Under the pieces are notes generated by a model, which was given only the letters and a program-made list of their open reading frames with translations, searched no databases and was not told where the DNA came from. DNA of 64,000 nucleotides from Setaria digitata (Eukaryota; Nematoda; Chromadorea; Rhabditida; Setariidae), in contig RCAB01000368.1 in the NCBI GenBank assembly GCA_003640385.1, forward strand, positions 1-64,000, given 5' to 3'. A program made the translations under genes and the position numbers. Shown one piece after another: positions 1 through 12,033 of this stretch (the first letter of the stretch is position 1; every line of letters starts with the position of its first letter).

Positions 1-1030
1 CCGGAAATGATAAATTTCATTTCAAATGCACAATTTTTTTCTGCAAATTTATTTCTTTTCTACGTGTCCAGCCAGAATATATTTAGGAACTAATAAAGAA
101 GACACTTAAAATCTATTTTTTTTTCTTTTTTTTCTCTCTCATCTTTTTTTTTTTTTAATGTATAATTCTAATCATCACAATTACCGCATTTCTTTTTCTA
201 AAGAAATCATTTTGATATGCAATTTTGTTGCTCAATTAGTTGCTTATTGTTGAATTAACAAAAAGAAAAAAATATTGATAACATTGAAGAGACAACTAAT
301 ATTTATTATAATTGCTTATCAGTAATATAGTATAACAAAAATGCAATTTCAAACTGCTCTTTCATTAATAAATTTATTCGATACAAAAAAAAAAGAAAAA
401 ATTTATCATAAAATAACTGCTCATGCATTTTCAATTTCTCTTATTATCAACTATCAGTTCATCCTTCCAAGCCTCTCAGAAAATGAATTACTCCTAAAAT
501 TAGTTGCAAAATCGGTAATTAATGATTTTTTTTCTCCCTATCCTTGTGTTTCATTTCGAAGCATTACTTCACTTCTTCCTCCTCCATCTTTCCCTGTTTC
601 AAATCCATTTTCAAAAATTTCATCTTGCTATTTTTCAGACTTTATACACATATCGATAAGTATTTCGCTGTATCCGAGACTAGCAACTACTGGAAAGACC
701 GGTCTACATCCCATCCATTCTAAGTACTTCCTTCCTTTCCCATTGCTTGCTTAATCAAACGCATCGCATGATTGAAGAAGTCATCCATCTACAACGGCAA
801 AATGATTTTGAAATGTTAGAAAGTTAGCAAAATGACTGAAATTCATTTCAATATAGTCTATGCTATGCTAACAAGGCCGAAATAAACGATGATAATCTGA
901 AAGCATGTTGGGTTATTACTATGAATGTTTCTAGCTAGTTTGTTTGCCAATCGAGGCAGTGAAAAGTCATTAGTAAGATTGTTGTTTCATTCTTCTTCAA
1001 TTTTAGTAATTTTATACAAATTCTAGATAA

Positions 1031-1056
1031 CTTTCTCTCTCTCTCTCTCTCTTTCT
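1031..1056. repeat. (TC)n microsatellite
   Basis: A run of about eleven TC/CT dinucleotides in non-coding DNA. A separate ATTG tetranucleotide run lies near 1338-1366. Confidence 0.8.
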
Positions 1057-3038
1057 GTTATTATTGGTCACTTATACAGGAAGCTATAATGATGAAAATA
1101 GGTTTGAGGGTTTTTTTTTTTTCGAGCCCTATTTCAACATTCATAATTGACCGCAAAATTATTTGAATTTTTTCATTTTTCTCTGAGTAAAAACGAGAGA
1201 ATAGAGAAAAAGTACGAAAAGACATATTTTTCAGGTGGCAAAAAATAAAAAAAAAAAAATGAGAAAAAAAATTAGAATGAATTAGACGGTGTGAATTTTG
1301 ATAAGCTATTCAAATATTCCAAATGATAGCAATATTTATTGATTGATTGATTGATTAATTGATTAATTCTATCATTGATGAAATTTTAATGGAAATTTTC
1401 TTTTGCTAAGTCACATATTTATAAATTTTTGAGAGAAATGCTCAGCAAAAAGGAAAACATTTAGTCTTAACTGAACAGAAAGAAAGAAGAAAAAGTTTTA
1501 AAATTATTAAATGTTGCAAATGTTTTGGTTTTTCTTTCGTTCAAGTGAAAATTGCTTCCGAAATAAAATATTTGCATTAAGACTAAGAATAAGCAAAAGA
1601 ATCAAAATTAAACCTTCTTAACTTCTGAAGGAAATAATAATCTATTAGAAGGCAATTAAATAATTTGATGAATGTAGAGCACTGATGCATGAAAATTTAT
1701 TAAACAAACTAAACTTCTATTTCCAAATAATCTAAAAGGTTTGAAAAAAGAGAAAGAAAAGACGAACAAAATGATAGCAAATTGAAATTATTCCCAATAA
1801 ATTAAAAATTTTTTTGCATAATAAATTCGATGAAACTATGCATCGCTTTCGCTTACAGTTAATTAATTCTTCAATTTAAGAATTATAACAGAAATGGTAC
1901 ATATTTAATGCGTGACTTAATTTTTTTTTATGTATTCAATTGTTGAGTTTCGGTTTAAAATAGAAAAACTGTCAAATTTTTGATAACATTTCTTATTTCA
2001 ATGCAAGGAAAATTTAAATTGTTCGCAAGTGTCCTTTTTTATCTAAAATTTCTGATCCCTCAAAAGTGCAGTTAAAAATGAACAACTAAAACCTCTGAAA
2101 TAATTAATGCAATTAATGGTATTAAAATTTAGCATATCTTGATACGAAACTTATCCAGAAAACAGAGGATTAAAATTTGATAAAAAGTATTCTGATCAAA
2201 TACTTCACTGGTTTTTTTTTTTTTTTTTTTCATTTCACTTTCGATGTAAGATAACTATCCATCTTAACCGTTTACAAAACACACTTGTTTCAACAAGTGC
2301 AGATTGATCATTCCATTCATTTCCAGTTTGATTTCCTTTTTTTTTGCTTCCATTAAATCAGTATTATAATTATTAAATTTAAACCAAAAGCAAGTATTTT
2401 GCATTCCAGTAATAACTTCCTTTTCAAAAAGAAAAAAAAAACGGACGCATTTGAAGCAAATTTCTTTTAAAATATTCAAAATGATGCAAAGTACGACATT
2501 CATTAAATAAAAATTTATGATTAAATGAAATATCTTTGAGAATACAACTTTGTTGCTTGTTAAATTTTGTTCATTTTCTTCCTTTTTTTTTTCGCTATTC
2601 TCACTATACACACATACATATATGTATATAAAATATTATTAAGACTAAATTGAAAATTTAATTTATTTTGCTTGTTTATTAAATTGCTTTGTTATTTTGA
2701 ATTAATTTCAAGTATATGAAGTAATATAAACTATACACATATAGGCTATCTTTGCATAAACATTATAAAGCACTTATTTTGTTAATCCATCCCATGGGAA
2801 GACTAAATGCTAAATAAGGTGGAAAGAATGCGAAGTAAGCTAGACATATCTTGCAAGATAACATCATTTACTACCCTCTATAAATGTATTCCTGTAAATA
2901 AATGCAATGATGGACTAAAGCAAGACTTGAAAATAAATTTCTAACCAAACACTTATGTAAATTTCTATTGCAATAAAATATAATATGGTCATTTCGAGAC
3001 AAAATAGCAATCATTTATATCATTAAATTATGCGAACA

Positions 3039-3057
3039 AAAGAGAGAGGGAGGGAGA

Positions 3058-3097
<40 letters not shown>
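3039..3097. repeat. (GA)n microsatellite
   Basis: Purine-only tract of GA/GGGA units followed by a pure (GA) run of roughly fifteen units and then a G run. Non-coding context. Confidence 0.85.
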
Positions 3098-3099
<2 letters not shown>

Positions 3100-6000
3100 A
3101 AACTTGAATTTCTTATTAACAATATTTTTTTGAAAAATTTTTAAATAACAAGCTAAAAGTTTGCTGCAAGCAGTGGGTAATCTTCTCCGCCTTAAAACAC
3201 TCATATCATACGCTTTTTCAAATTTTACTTAGATTTTTGTCTTTTATTTTTTAATTTTTTACTTTCTCTTTAAATTTTTTATTTTTGAGAAGGAAAAGAA
3301 GACAGATATGCATATTTATTTCTTAAAATTTTATTTATTTTCTGCAATAAATTAATCGAAATTTTGAATTATATTCAGTAAATGAGGAAATGATTTGAAT
3401 GAAAGCAAATAACTTATCCAAATGGGAAGTTGAAAATTGAGAGCTGAAAATTTTAAACAAATCATACAAATAGCAATTTGTTATTTATCCAATTCTATTT
3501 CTGCGAAATTTTAGCAATTTTAGCATAACAAACAAAAAAGCGAAATAATTAAGATTAGTAATATCACGCTTATCACGACAGAAACAACTGATAATAAATC
3601 TTAATCGAAACAACAATTCTGTTACTCATTTCTTCATTTCTGAATGTTGTTGTTAAACCATCAGATTTAACTGGTTCAAAATTTCCCAACGTTATTTAAT
3701 TCATTAATTATGTAGAAAAAAAAAATCGATTATTTATATCTTTTATCACTGTGTATAAACTTTTTTCTTTTTCATAGATGCATGGAAAACACAAAAGATT
3801 TTTAATTGGACAAATGCTTTTGACTTAATTATTTTACAAATAATTTAAAAAAGAAAAGAAAGATGTTACAAATTTCGTAATCTTCTACTATAAATGCCAC
3901 TTGAACATTCTTAAAAATTTTAAAAGCCACTCAATAGTATACAGCCTCTCCTTTTATTTCACTTTTTTGCATCCCAAATTTGTTAAAAATTAAACAGAAA
4001 TGACAGCTTTCCTCATTTTCTTTTTCTTTTTTTTTTTTTTTTTTCATAAATTTTAAATTGCAAAAAAAAAGGAAAAAGCGAGGAAAAGCGCATTCTAGCA
4101 TTTAACATTTTCTTCTTTATACATAACACACCATTTCATATATGTTTCTGAATAATAAACTACTTTGGAATATATCATATTTAATGATATTAATGGGAAA
4201 GATTCCAGCAAAGAATTGATTAAATGAAATGAAAGTATTCAGTATTTTTGCTGCTATTTCAATTAAAATATAAAATTTACAAAAATTAACAAATTTGCTC
4301 TTTTTTACTTTTAAACTTTTTCCTACTCATTATTGCTAGTAAAAATTTGTTCTAGTGTATATGAAATTCTTTTTTTCTTTTAATATGCTATAATTAGTCA
4401 TTTACACATGAATTATTGCAATGATTAAAATACTAATTCCTTCACACTAGAAAGGATAAAGGAAAAACAATTTCTTATCTATTTTGATTATAGTCCATTT
4501 CTGTTATCAATAAGCTATTATCAAGAAGAATTAATGAGATAAAGCACCATTGCTTAGTTTTACTTACTTTTCATTTTTTTTTTTTCTTTTTTTGGCTCAC
4601 TCTTTGCCAAATGCATCATTCATTGAATTTACACAGATAAGAAAGCATTTGGCTTCTACTTATTAAAAGAAAAAGCCCGAGGCATTAAGTCAAATTTGAT
4701 ATTTATTTTTTTATACAAAAATATTTCCCAACCTGATGGCATCATATTCAATAATTCTTCCATTATTCATTTTCATATCTATCTATTCATTTCCAAAAAG
4801 TTTAATTTTTTTAAATTTAATTTCAAAAAGTAAATAAATAAGGATTTTGAAATTTGTTCAACTTGAAGTGATTCCCTTGCCCTTTTCAGCACTAACTTAA
4901 CATCTCTTCGGATTTCATTAGCAAATAACCTAACATTTTAGGACTTCCAAAATGTTCTATGTTAAAAAGGCAAAAAGTAAAAAGTTAACGAATTGAAAAA
5001 AAAAAAAGAGAAAATGCACTCTATGATTGCTTTTCATATATTTAAACTATGCCGAATGAAGCGTAAAGTATGCAAAACCTTTTGAACTATTAAATTTTTT
5101 CTTCCATTTTCTATTCTCTTTTTTCTTTTTACTAAATACAATCAAAAAAGTATTAATGAATACTTTTCAAAATAAGTTTTTAAATCTTAAAAAATCTGAA
5201 TTTTTCATTTTATTACTTATTTATTTATTATTTCAACTTTCCAATTGGTATTCCAGTAAATGAAACAGTGGATGATCAAACATTAAGTGATGACAAAAAT
5301 CCAAAGTAACAATTAGGCTTTGTGTGATTAGCAGCAGCTCATTTGCATATTCAGCAGCTTTCGAAAATTATTTCAGCTAATCGCACTGATTAATTTGAAA
5401 CAGGTAGACCGAATTATTATCGATAATGGATAAGGGTGTAGAGATTAAAAATCAGGAGTGGCAAACTTTTTTTCTTGTTTTTTTTTTTTTTTTTTTTTTT
5501 CAAAAGATGCAATGTCAAAGACAAACTAGTCATTTTCATGGTATAAATCACCTGCTAATTAGAATATTGATAAAAAAAAATGAACTGAATGATAGATATC
5601 GAATCAAACATCATTCGACTTCAAATAAAAAAAACATACTATTAAATTTAACGCAAGATTCCTTTACTTTTCAATAATTAACCGTAAAATGTGTTAATTA
5701 AATCAAGAAGAGATAAAAAGTTACCCTTCTCTTTTTTTCCTCCCTTTTTTCTTTCTCCCATTTACCTTTTTAAATTTTTAAAGCGCCTTTTTTTCTTTTT
5801 ATATGTAATCTCTTTGAAGAAATTTACACATCTAATTTTACAACTAACAGGGTGAAGTTTTTCAACGAAACTTGAAATTAGAATGCAGTTGTTTAATTAT
5901 CAAATTCATAATAAACATTTCTGCTAAAACCTCAAAATTTTATTAACTAATACGACAAATAGAGAAGTTATTTATCAAAATTATCCTAAAGAGATGAACA

Positions 6001-6115
6001 AATAAACAAATAAATTGGTTGCCAAAAAAGTTGGACAAAAATTGAAAAGCATTAATTGACATATTTTAACAAGATAAGACAATTTTTTTTTTTTTTGAAA
6101 AAAGAAAAAACCTAC

Positions 6116-6382
6116 CAAGTCTGAAACTGCCAATGAAAAGATGAAATAATTGCTTGGCTGACGGATATTTTTATCCAAATAATAGCACAATAAAACAGCC
6201 AAATTACCAACAACAGTAACAATAGAAATAGCGCCCATAATTACTGACAGGACAATAGCGCCCCAGCTTAAATGATTGCTAATTGAAGTGTTAAGAATAG
6301 TTGTTGTTGTAGTTGAGACAAATGTTGCATCAGTTGAAATTGATAATAACGGATCCAAATTATTACCAACGTATTCATCCAT
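6116..6382 (-). CDS. Rhodopsin-family GPCR, N-terminal exon (partial)
   Basis: First coding exon of a G-protein-coupled receptor read on the minus strand from ATG at 6382. It encodes 89 residues: a Ser/Thr/Asn-rich extracellular N-terminus with an NTS glycosylation site, then a hydrophobic TM1 containing the conserved GN motif (VVGNLAVLLCYYL), a short first intracellular loop, and the start of TM2 with NYFIFSLAVSDL, where the Leu-Ala-x-x-Asp pattern matches D2.50 of class A receptors. The frame ends at a good donor (TTG then GTAGGT at 6115), so the rest must be spliced on from lower coordinates or beyond the window; no following exon was found. The loop and TM2 wording resembles muscarinic and biogenic-amine receptors, but ligand class cannot be fixed from one exon. 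The ATG choice is tentative, because the frame stays open upstream. Confidence 0.75.
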
Positions 6383-7185
6383 GAAGCAGAAATTTGATTC
6401 ATGCGGCAGTTTGTAATTAACTTTTCCAGGTATGAATAGAGAGAGAAGTCCAAAAAGAAAAAAAGAAGGCGAAGAAAAAGCAAAAATGATGGAGGAGGAA
6501 AAAAATTGGAAATTAAAAGAAGGAAAAGCACCTTTGAAAGTAGTATTAGTGGCTTAGTCAAATAAATAATTTATTAAGCCATATTTACTTTAGTTAAATC
6601 TTGTAATATATTGTAATCATAATGAATATCCAGCAATTGATCATCATTTTTTCCATGATTTCTTCGTGCAGACCATTATTACAGGGATAATTTTAAACTA
6701 TGAAGAAAATAATCGCATTCTGATCGTTGTGTGCCACTTGTTTCAGATTAAAATTACTCACATAGTTAATAATAATTCAGATAAATTATTGAAATTATTT
6801 GCCAATCTTTTTTCGTTCTGTAATAATTTCCGCTTCAAATATAGCAGTTGGTGTAAAAAATGTTGATTATTTCAAAAATCTGCAACAAATATATATAAAT
6901 TATTACATATCCAACTAATTACTTCATTCCGGTCAAACGTCGTTATCAAGAACTAACTGATTAGTGTGGTACATGTCTACTACTATTTAGCTATATATTA
7001 CATACTACAAAAGTTTTAGTACAATACTACATAACTTTTAGTTTTGAGAGTAACACTAACTCAAATCTAAATAATCAGATTAAATTTGATTTTTTGATCT
7101 TGTTTTTTTTTTTCCTTTGTCGCTCTTTGTTGAAACCTTCCTGATATACAAATAATTAAATTAAATTAATTTATAAAATCTATAC

Positions 7186-7208
7186 AAACATACATATACC
7201 TATACATA

Positions 7209-7240
<32 letters not shown>

Positions 7241-7270
7241 AAACAGATGTATATGTATGTGTACGTATAT
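7186..7270. repeat. TA/CATA-rich microsatellite
   Basis: Alternating TA and CATA/TATG units in non-coding DNA, with a pure TA core around 7208-7226. Confidence 0.75.
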
Positions 7271-8697
7271 ATTAAAAATTTTATGAAAATAAAAATTTGA
7301 AAGTCAAAAATCGGTAACGGCTTATTTTGTTTTGTTTTTCGTTTTTTTTTTTTTTTTTTTTGTGATTTTTTTGCCAAAATTCATGACATATACAACAGGA
7401 TGAAATTGTTCAAACAAATATGACCTTCAAAACTAATATTATTTAAAACCAATATGCTGTTCCATCAAGGATGATAATGAAAAAGTTTTGTTTTTTCTTA
7501 AGAAGAAGGAAATTTTCTCTCCCTTATTTTATTGTCATCCCTCCTAATTGTTTTGTTCACTTTTTTCCAATTTTTTTTTTTTTTTTTTCATTTGTTTGTT
7601 GTTTTTATTTGACTAATTTATTCTCTAAGGTGTTATTTAAAAGACGGCAGGAAAAGGAAGTAGCAAAAATTGATAGATTTATTTGATAAATGAATAGAAG
7701 AAAGTAATAAACAATAGGCTATTAACAACAATTTGTTTCTTCTTTTCATTTCAATTTTCCAATTCATCAGTTTAGCGCAAAAGCAGCAGGTAGTAAGTAG
7801 CATAATTGTTGCTACAAACAGAGGCATTATTTGTCGCATGAATAATCAAATGATTATTTTATGTGACACATACAGTGATTATTATAATATGCTAGATAGG
7901 TGAGTTAAAAACAAGAAGTTTAAAGCAATTTGCAGGTAGGGTAATTAAAAATTATTCCCATACAAGTATTATCAATGCTTGCAAAATAATATTGCATTTA
8001 ACAAGGTTTAATGGAAAATTTTTAAATTTGATGCATTTTTACAGCGGACACCGTCGATAAGTGCATTAAATTACAGAAATGTTATTCTAAATTTATTTAA
8101 ATATAAAATTGATTTGCTTCTTCTTTTTCTTTTTTAATTTTTGTAACTTTCCAAACACTACTGATGTGGAATTCATGACACGAAAAAAAAATTAATTTAT
8201 TTTTTAATTTGAAAAAATTTGATAAAAGTAAAAATTTACTGCTCAATTTAAACGCCATTCAAAGGAGTCTATAATTTTTGCTTTAGCTAATTCGTTATAT
8301 TTTGATTATATACTAGAAATTGTGATTACAAAATTGTTGAAGAAAGAAAATTTTTAAATTTAACAAATTGAATCGGTAAATTTGAAGCAGCTGAATCTAC
8401 TACCATCCAAGAAGTTTTGATATCATTGGTGCTTAAAATGCTAACTTTTATACAACCTTACTGGTTGGTTGCCATGACTTCGACGTTATTCTTATATACA
8501 TTATGCAATCAGTTAAACGAAGTGTTAATACAAAAAAAAAAAGAAAAAAGGTAGGAACATATTTAAAAAAAAAAAATGGATTTAAAATTTATTCAAATTA
8601 TAATTTGACGCATTCTTTAAATTCATTATGAATGAAGTTAAATTTTAGAGAATAATTTCGACGAGAAAAAAAAAAACAGAATTGATATCATTTAAAA

Positions 8698-8763
8698 ATG
8701 ACATCATTTGATGTGATAAATACTTCATATCACTTAAGATGACATCATTTGATGTGATAAATA
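8698..8763. repeat. Short direct repeat, about 41-bp spacing
   Basis: The block GACATCATTTGATGTGATAA occurs twice, at about 8699 and 8740. Each copy contains the small inverted repeat CATCA-TT-TGATG. No coding role is visible. Confidence 0.7.
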
Positions 8764-9404
8764 TTCCTATCGTTAAAAATTGACTTCAAAAGGCACAATT
8801 ATCGTTTGTGATATGTAGAAGCTAAGCCAACAACAAATTGGTAGCTTGATTTGCTGATTGAAAGTGGATAAATGAAACAATTAATTTTTGCATCAAATGA
8901 AACGAGAAAATTTTGTTCCAAATGAAATAAAAGTTATGCGAAAGAATTAAAAAAAATACAAAATGAAGCAGAATATATGAAAAGTATTGCACTTTGGTTA
9001 ATTGCACTAAATGCCATTTTTATCACTAATTACTATTTAACCAACTAACTAATATTCATCGCATTATTATTTGAATCCTATCACTGATAAAATTTGCAGA
9101 ATCTTTCACGTGGATACCAAAAAGAAGTTAGAACCAACTGATAAGATAATCATTTGTGAATAATTAACAATAAATAAAACATACATTTATCGCTCCATTT
9201 TTTCATTATTTTTATTATCTCATTCTATATAGTTTGTAACAGATCATGAATGAATAAATAAATTTGCTTATTTCATTGTCATCCTTGTCGTCGTGTAAAA
9301 TTAGAAATTTTTCATATCTAATTTTTATATCATATCCGAAGTCCACAAATATGTCACATTATCTCACATCCATCCAAATTCTTTTTTCCGTCGTTCTTAG
9401 AAAT

Positions 9405-9610
9405 TGTTATTATTGCTGTTTGCTTTTATTGTTGTCACTATTGTTGTTTGCTTTTATTGCTGTTGCTGATATTGTTATTGTTTGCTTTTATTGCTGTCAC
9501 TATTGTTGTTTGCTTTTATTGTTGTTGTTATTGTTTGCTTTTATTGTTGTCACTATTGTTGTTTGCTTTTATTGTTGTTGTTATTGTTTGCTTTTATTGT
9601 TGTTTGCTCC
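9405..9610. repeat. TTGTTTGCTTTTATTGTTG minisatellite
   Basis: Interspersed copies of the core TTGTTTGCTTTTATTG, separated by TTGTTGTTA or TTGTCACTA spacers, repeated about eight times. The tract leaves two open frames rich in Leu, Cys, Phe and Tyr that I regard as artefacts of the repeat. Confidence 0.8.
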
Positions 9611-9803
9611 TCTCCTCTACTATCATTGCTTTTGTTGTCGCTGTGAGAAAATCCGTTTTTTTTTTCTTAGATTTAAATAATGGTCAAAATATTTCGCTTT
9701 TCTTCTACCTCATGGAAAATTGTTAAATTAAAAAAGACGAACCAAAAAAAGAGGAAGAAAAAAGAAAAATGAAAATGAAATGGCTTCAACTTTATACTTA
9801 CCA

Positions 9804-9950
9804 GCAGAAATAAAAAAAAGCTTCAGGGAGAAAGGGATTGGGGAGGGTTTGGACGAACAACAAGGAAGTTCCTCTTTGATAATAAGCTCATCTATACATC
9901 CTTGGCCACTCGAAAACTAGCCTAGAAACGGAGGGAATAAAGAGCGCCAT
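9804..9950 (-). promoter_or_regulatory. Possible non-coding leader exon, minus strand
   Basis: Read on the minus strand, this comparatively GC-rich, non-repetitive stretch ends at a strong donor consensus (TGCTG followed by GTAAGT near 9803). It faces away from the cyclin T leader exon and lies on the 5' side of the GPCR exon at 6.4 kb, so it may be that gene's untranslated first exon. This is inference from one splice site and composition. Confidence 0.3.
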
Positions 9951-10104
9951 CTATGAAAAAGCATCACACCCACCTCTCATCCTTCCTTTTTTTCCTCCAT
10001 TCCTCCTCCTTGTCAACCCCCCTCTTATCCTACCCCATCCTTCTTAACGAAACTTATCCTTATTAATGCTTCCTCGTCTCTTCAGTAGCAATCCACCCTT
10101 TGAA

Positions 10105-10106
<2 letters not shown>

Positions 10107-10139
<33 letters not shown>

Positions 10140-10245
10140 NNNNNNNNNNNNNNNNNNNNNNNNNNNNNNNNNNNNNNNNNNNNNNNNNNNNNNNNNNNNN
10201 NNACACACATACACACACACACAACACACATACACACATATATAT
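10107..10245. repeat. (CA)n microsatellite with a 63-base assembly gap
   Basis: AC/CA dinucleotides flank 63 unresolved bases (10140-10202), then grade into TA units. The gap almost certainly hides more of the same repeat; its true length is unknown. Confidence 0.95.
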
Positions 10246-10479
10246 ATACATAAACATGCTTACATCGCATATTCACTGATAAATGACCCAGTACTTTGTC
10301 TTTTTTCCGTTTCTTTTTTTCTTTTTCTCTTCATTCTTTTCTTTCCCTTCATACTATAAGCTCCACCCTTCTCTTCTTTTCCTTTTTTTCCTCCATAAAA
10401 ATTTTTACGAAATATTTTATACAGCAAAAAAAAAGTGAGAATTGAAAAAAAGAAAAAAAAGGTTGGTCCGAAAGGAGTT

Positions 10480-10658
10480 GCATAGCGCGGTCACGTTTAA
10501 ATTCCCGCCTGATGTTCACGATTATTTCATGTACAGTAAGCAAGTCGCGTGCGTGCAACGCAGTTGCGCTAGCGGGAAGTGTGCGTTAGTAGGCTGTTTC
10601 GTCCGGTGGTTCACCGCGGTGTTCGGGATTTTGTCGAGTTTTGTCCCGGTGTTTTCAC
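10480..10658 (+). promoter_or_regulatory. Cyclin T promoter-proximal region and 5' leader exon
   Basis: A stretch clearly richer in GC and CpG than anything around it, ending in the donor CAC|GTAAGT at 10659. The next strong acceptor (CTTTACAG, ending 12018) lies 15 bases before the cyclin T ATG. I therefore read this as an untranslated first exon, giving a leader intron of 1.36 kb. The mapped donor is direct evidence; the transcription start is not visible. Confidence 0.5.
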
Positions 10659-12033
10659 GTAAGTTTAACATTTGTCCTCTTCGCATATTTTTTTCGTGCC
10701 AGTTGGGTCGTTCGTATAATGTTTTGTCACGACTTTATTTACTATTTTCATCGTGCATTTTTCATACAAGATAATTTGGTTTTGACATGCAAGTTAGGCT
10801 TTTGGCACAACATTTAATCGGAAGTGTTATTTGAAATGGATCCTCTTTAAGTTATTTAATTTTCCTGATGGAAATAATATCCTTTCTTTCTCATTATGAA
10901 TAAGTTTCTAGACCCCAGAATATATCTGAAAACATATCTCTTGTATTTTTTCTAAAAGAATGGGAGCCTCATAGTGATTCATAAATCATTCCTTGTATGT
11001 CTCTCGGTGCTTGAAAATAGACCACCGTGAAACAGTGGATTCATAAATTTACATAAAATTGCGCTATAAAATGAAGGGTGATTTCATGAATTGCAGCTTT
11101 AGTGTTTCTTCCGAGTACTTTTCTTCATCTGACAAGGTTTTCACATGGTATATCATAATTGCTTGCTCTTAAGGTCAGCTCTTATAAACATATCGTGATG
11201 AGCACCCTGGTGAACGGAACATTTTGCGAAAGCTTCTCTATGGTCTCAAAGGTCTCAAAAGCTCTGTAACCATATTTATCTGGTATATGATGTGTCAGGC
11301 ATATGTATTAAGCAGGTAGAATTAGACCTCAAAAATCTTTACTTGCTAGTAGTTAGCGCAAAGTAATTACAAAGTAATTATAGTAATAAATAGGTATCAG
11401 CACGAAATGTATTCCCATTTTTCCAATTAAAGAGCTAATTCAGGATACTCATACATTCCGGAAGCAGTCAGTTGTTAAGTGGAGAACTGCTGCTTTTGTA
11501 AGATGATTGTTTACCTCTTTGGCACTAGTTTCTAGTACTTCATTATTCTTCCCTACCTGAGATTTGGATTTGGTATTATTTGCTCGTATATTTGTGCTGG
11601 TGTACACTTTAATGGTCCCAGGATGTTTTTTCAATCCTCTTAGTATTATATCAAACGTATATATGCTAGAGAACACCTGAATTTCGGTCTCAGATGTCGG
11701 GTGACATAATTATTCTTCGTCTCTTTCGCGAAGGTTCCATTTCTCGCTCATAAGGAATTTTTTACTACCATTATTTATTTAACAATCGGTAATTCTTAAA
11801 CATTGAACGTGTAATAACTTTTTCGATCTTTTTGTTGTTGTTGTTGTTACTTGTTTTTAGTATTAACATGATATTATAGTGCTTCTTGCAAAATTCCATC
11901 TTTTTAAACTAAAGTTGCTTTGTATCCACACACCCTTAGTCACTACTCTAATTATACCGTGTTTGTCAATATTAGAACTGAATTGTTACTGCATCACAGC
12001 TACATTCTTTCTTTACAGCTTGCACTGTCGAGA

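Larger units (their letters stand above)
1..5980. other. AT-rich non-coding region
   Basis: No open frame here has coding character: the longer frames are T-rich or A-rich low-complexity translations without recognisable domains or good splice sites. The stretch contains short microsatellites, many A and T homopolymers, and no RNA gene I can recognise. It lies 3' of the GPCR exon at 6116-6382 (minus strand), so part of it may be a long intron of that gene; I could not find the exon carrying transmembrane helix 2 onward. Confidence 0.6.
6562..9770. other. Non-coding AT-rich stretch, likely 5' intron of the GPCR gene
   Basis: No recognisable coding exon on either strand. It contains poly-T tracts (for example 7342-7361 and 7570-7588), a TA/TATG-rich microsatellite near 7190-7260, a short direct repeat at 8698-8763 and the TTG-rich minisatellite at 9405-9610. 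Confidence 0.5.

Noticed and set aside
341..754. 137-codon plus-strand frame
   Set aside because: Low-complexity composition, no domain, signal peptide or splice context.
9264..9726. Two overlapping Leu/Cys/Phe-rich frames resembling membrane segments
   Set aside because: Translation of the TTGTTTGCTTTTATTG minisatellite in different frames.
10442..10774. 110-codon frame over the GC-richer leader region
   Set aside because: It crosses the leader donor at 10659 into the intron, and has no family resemblance; the region fits an untranslated exon better.
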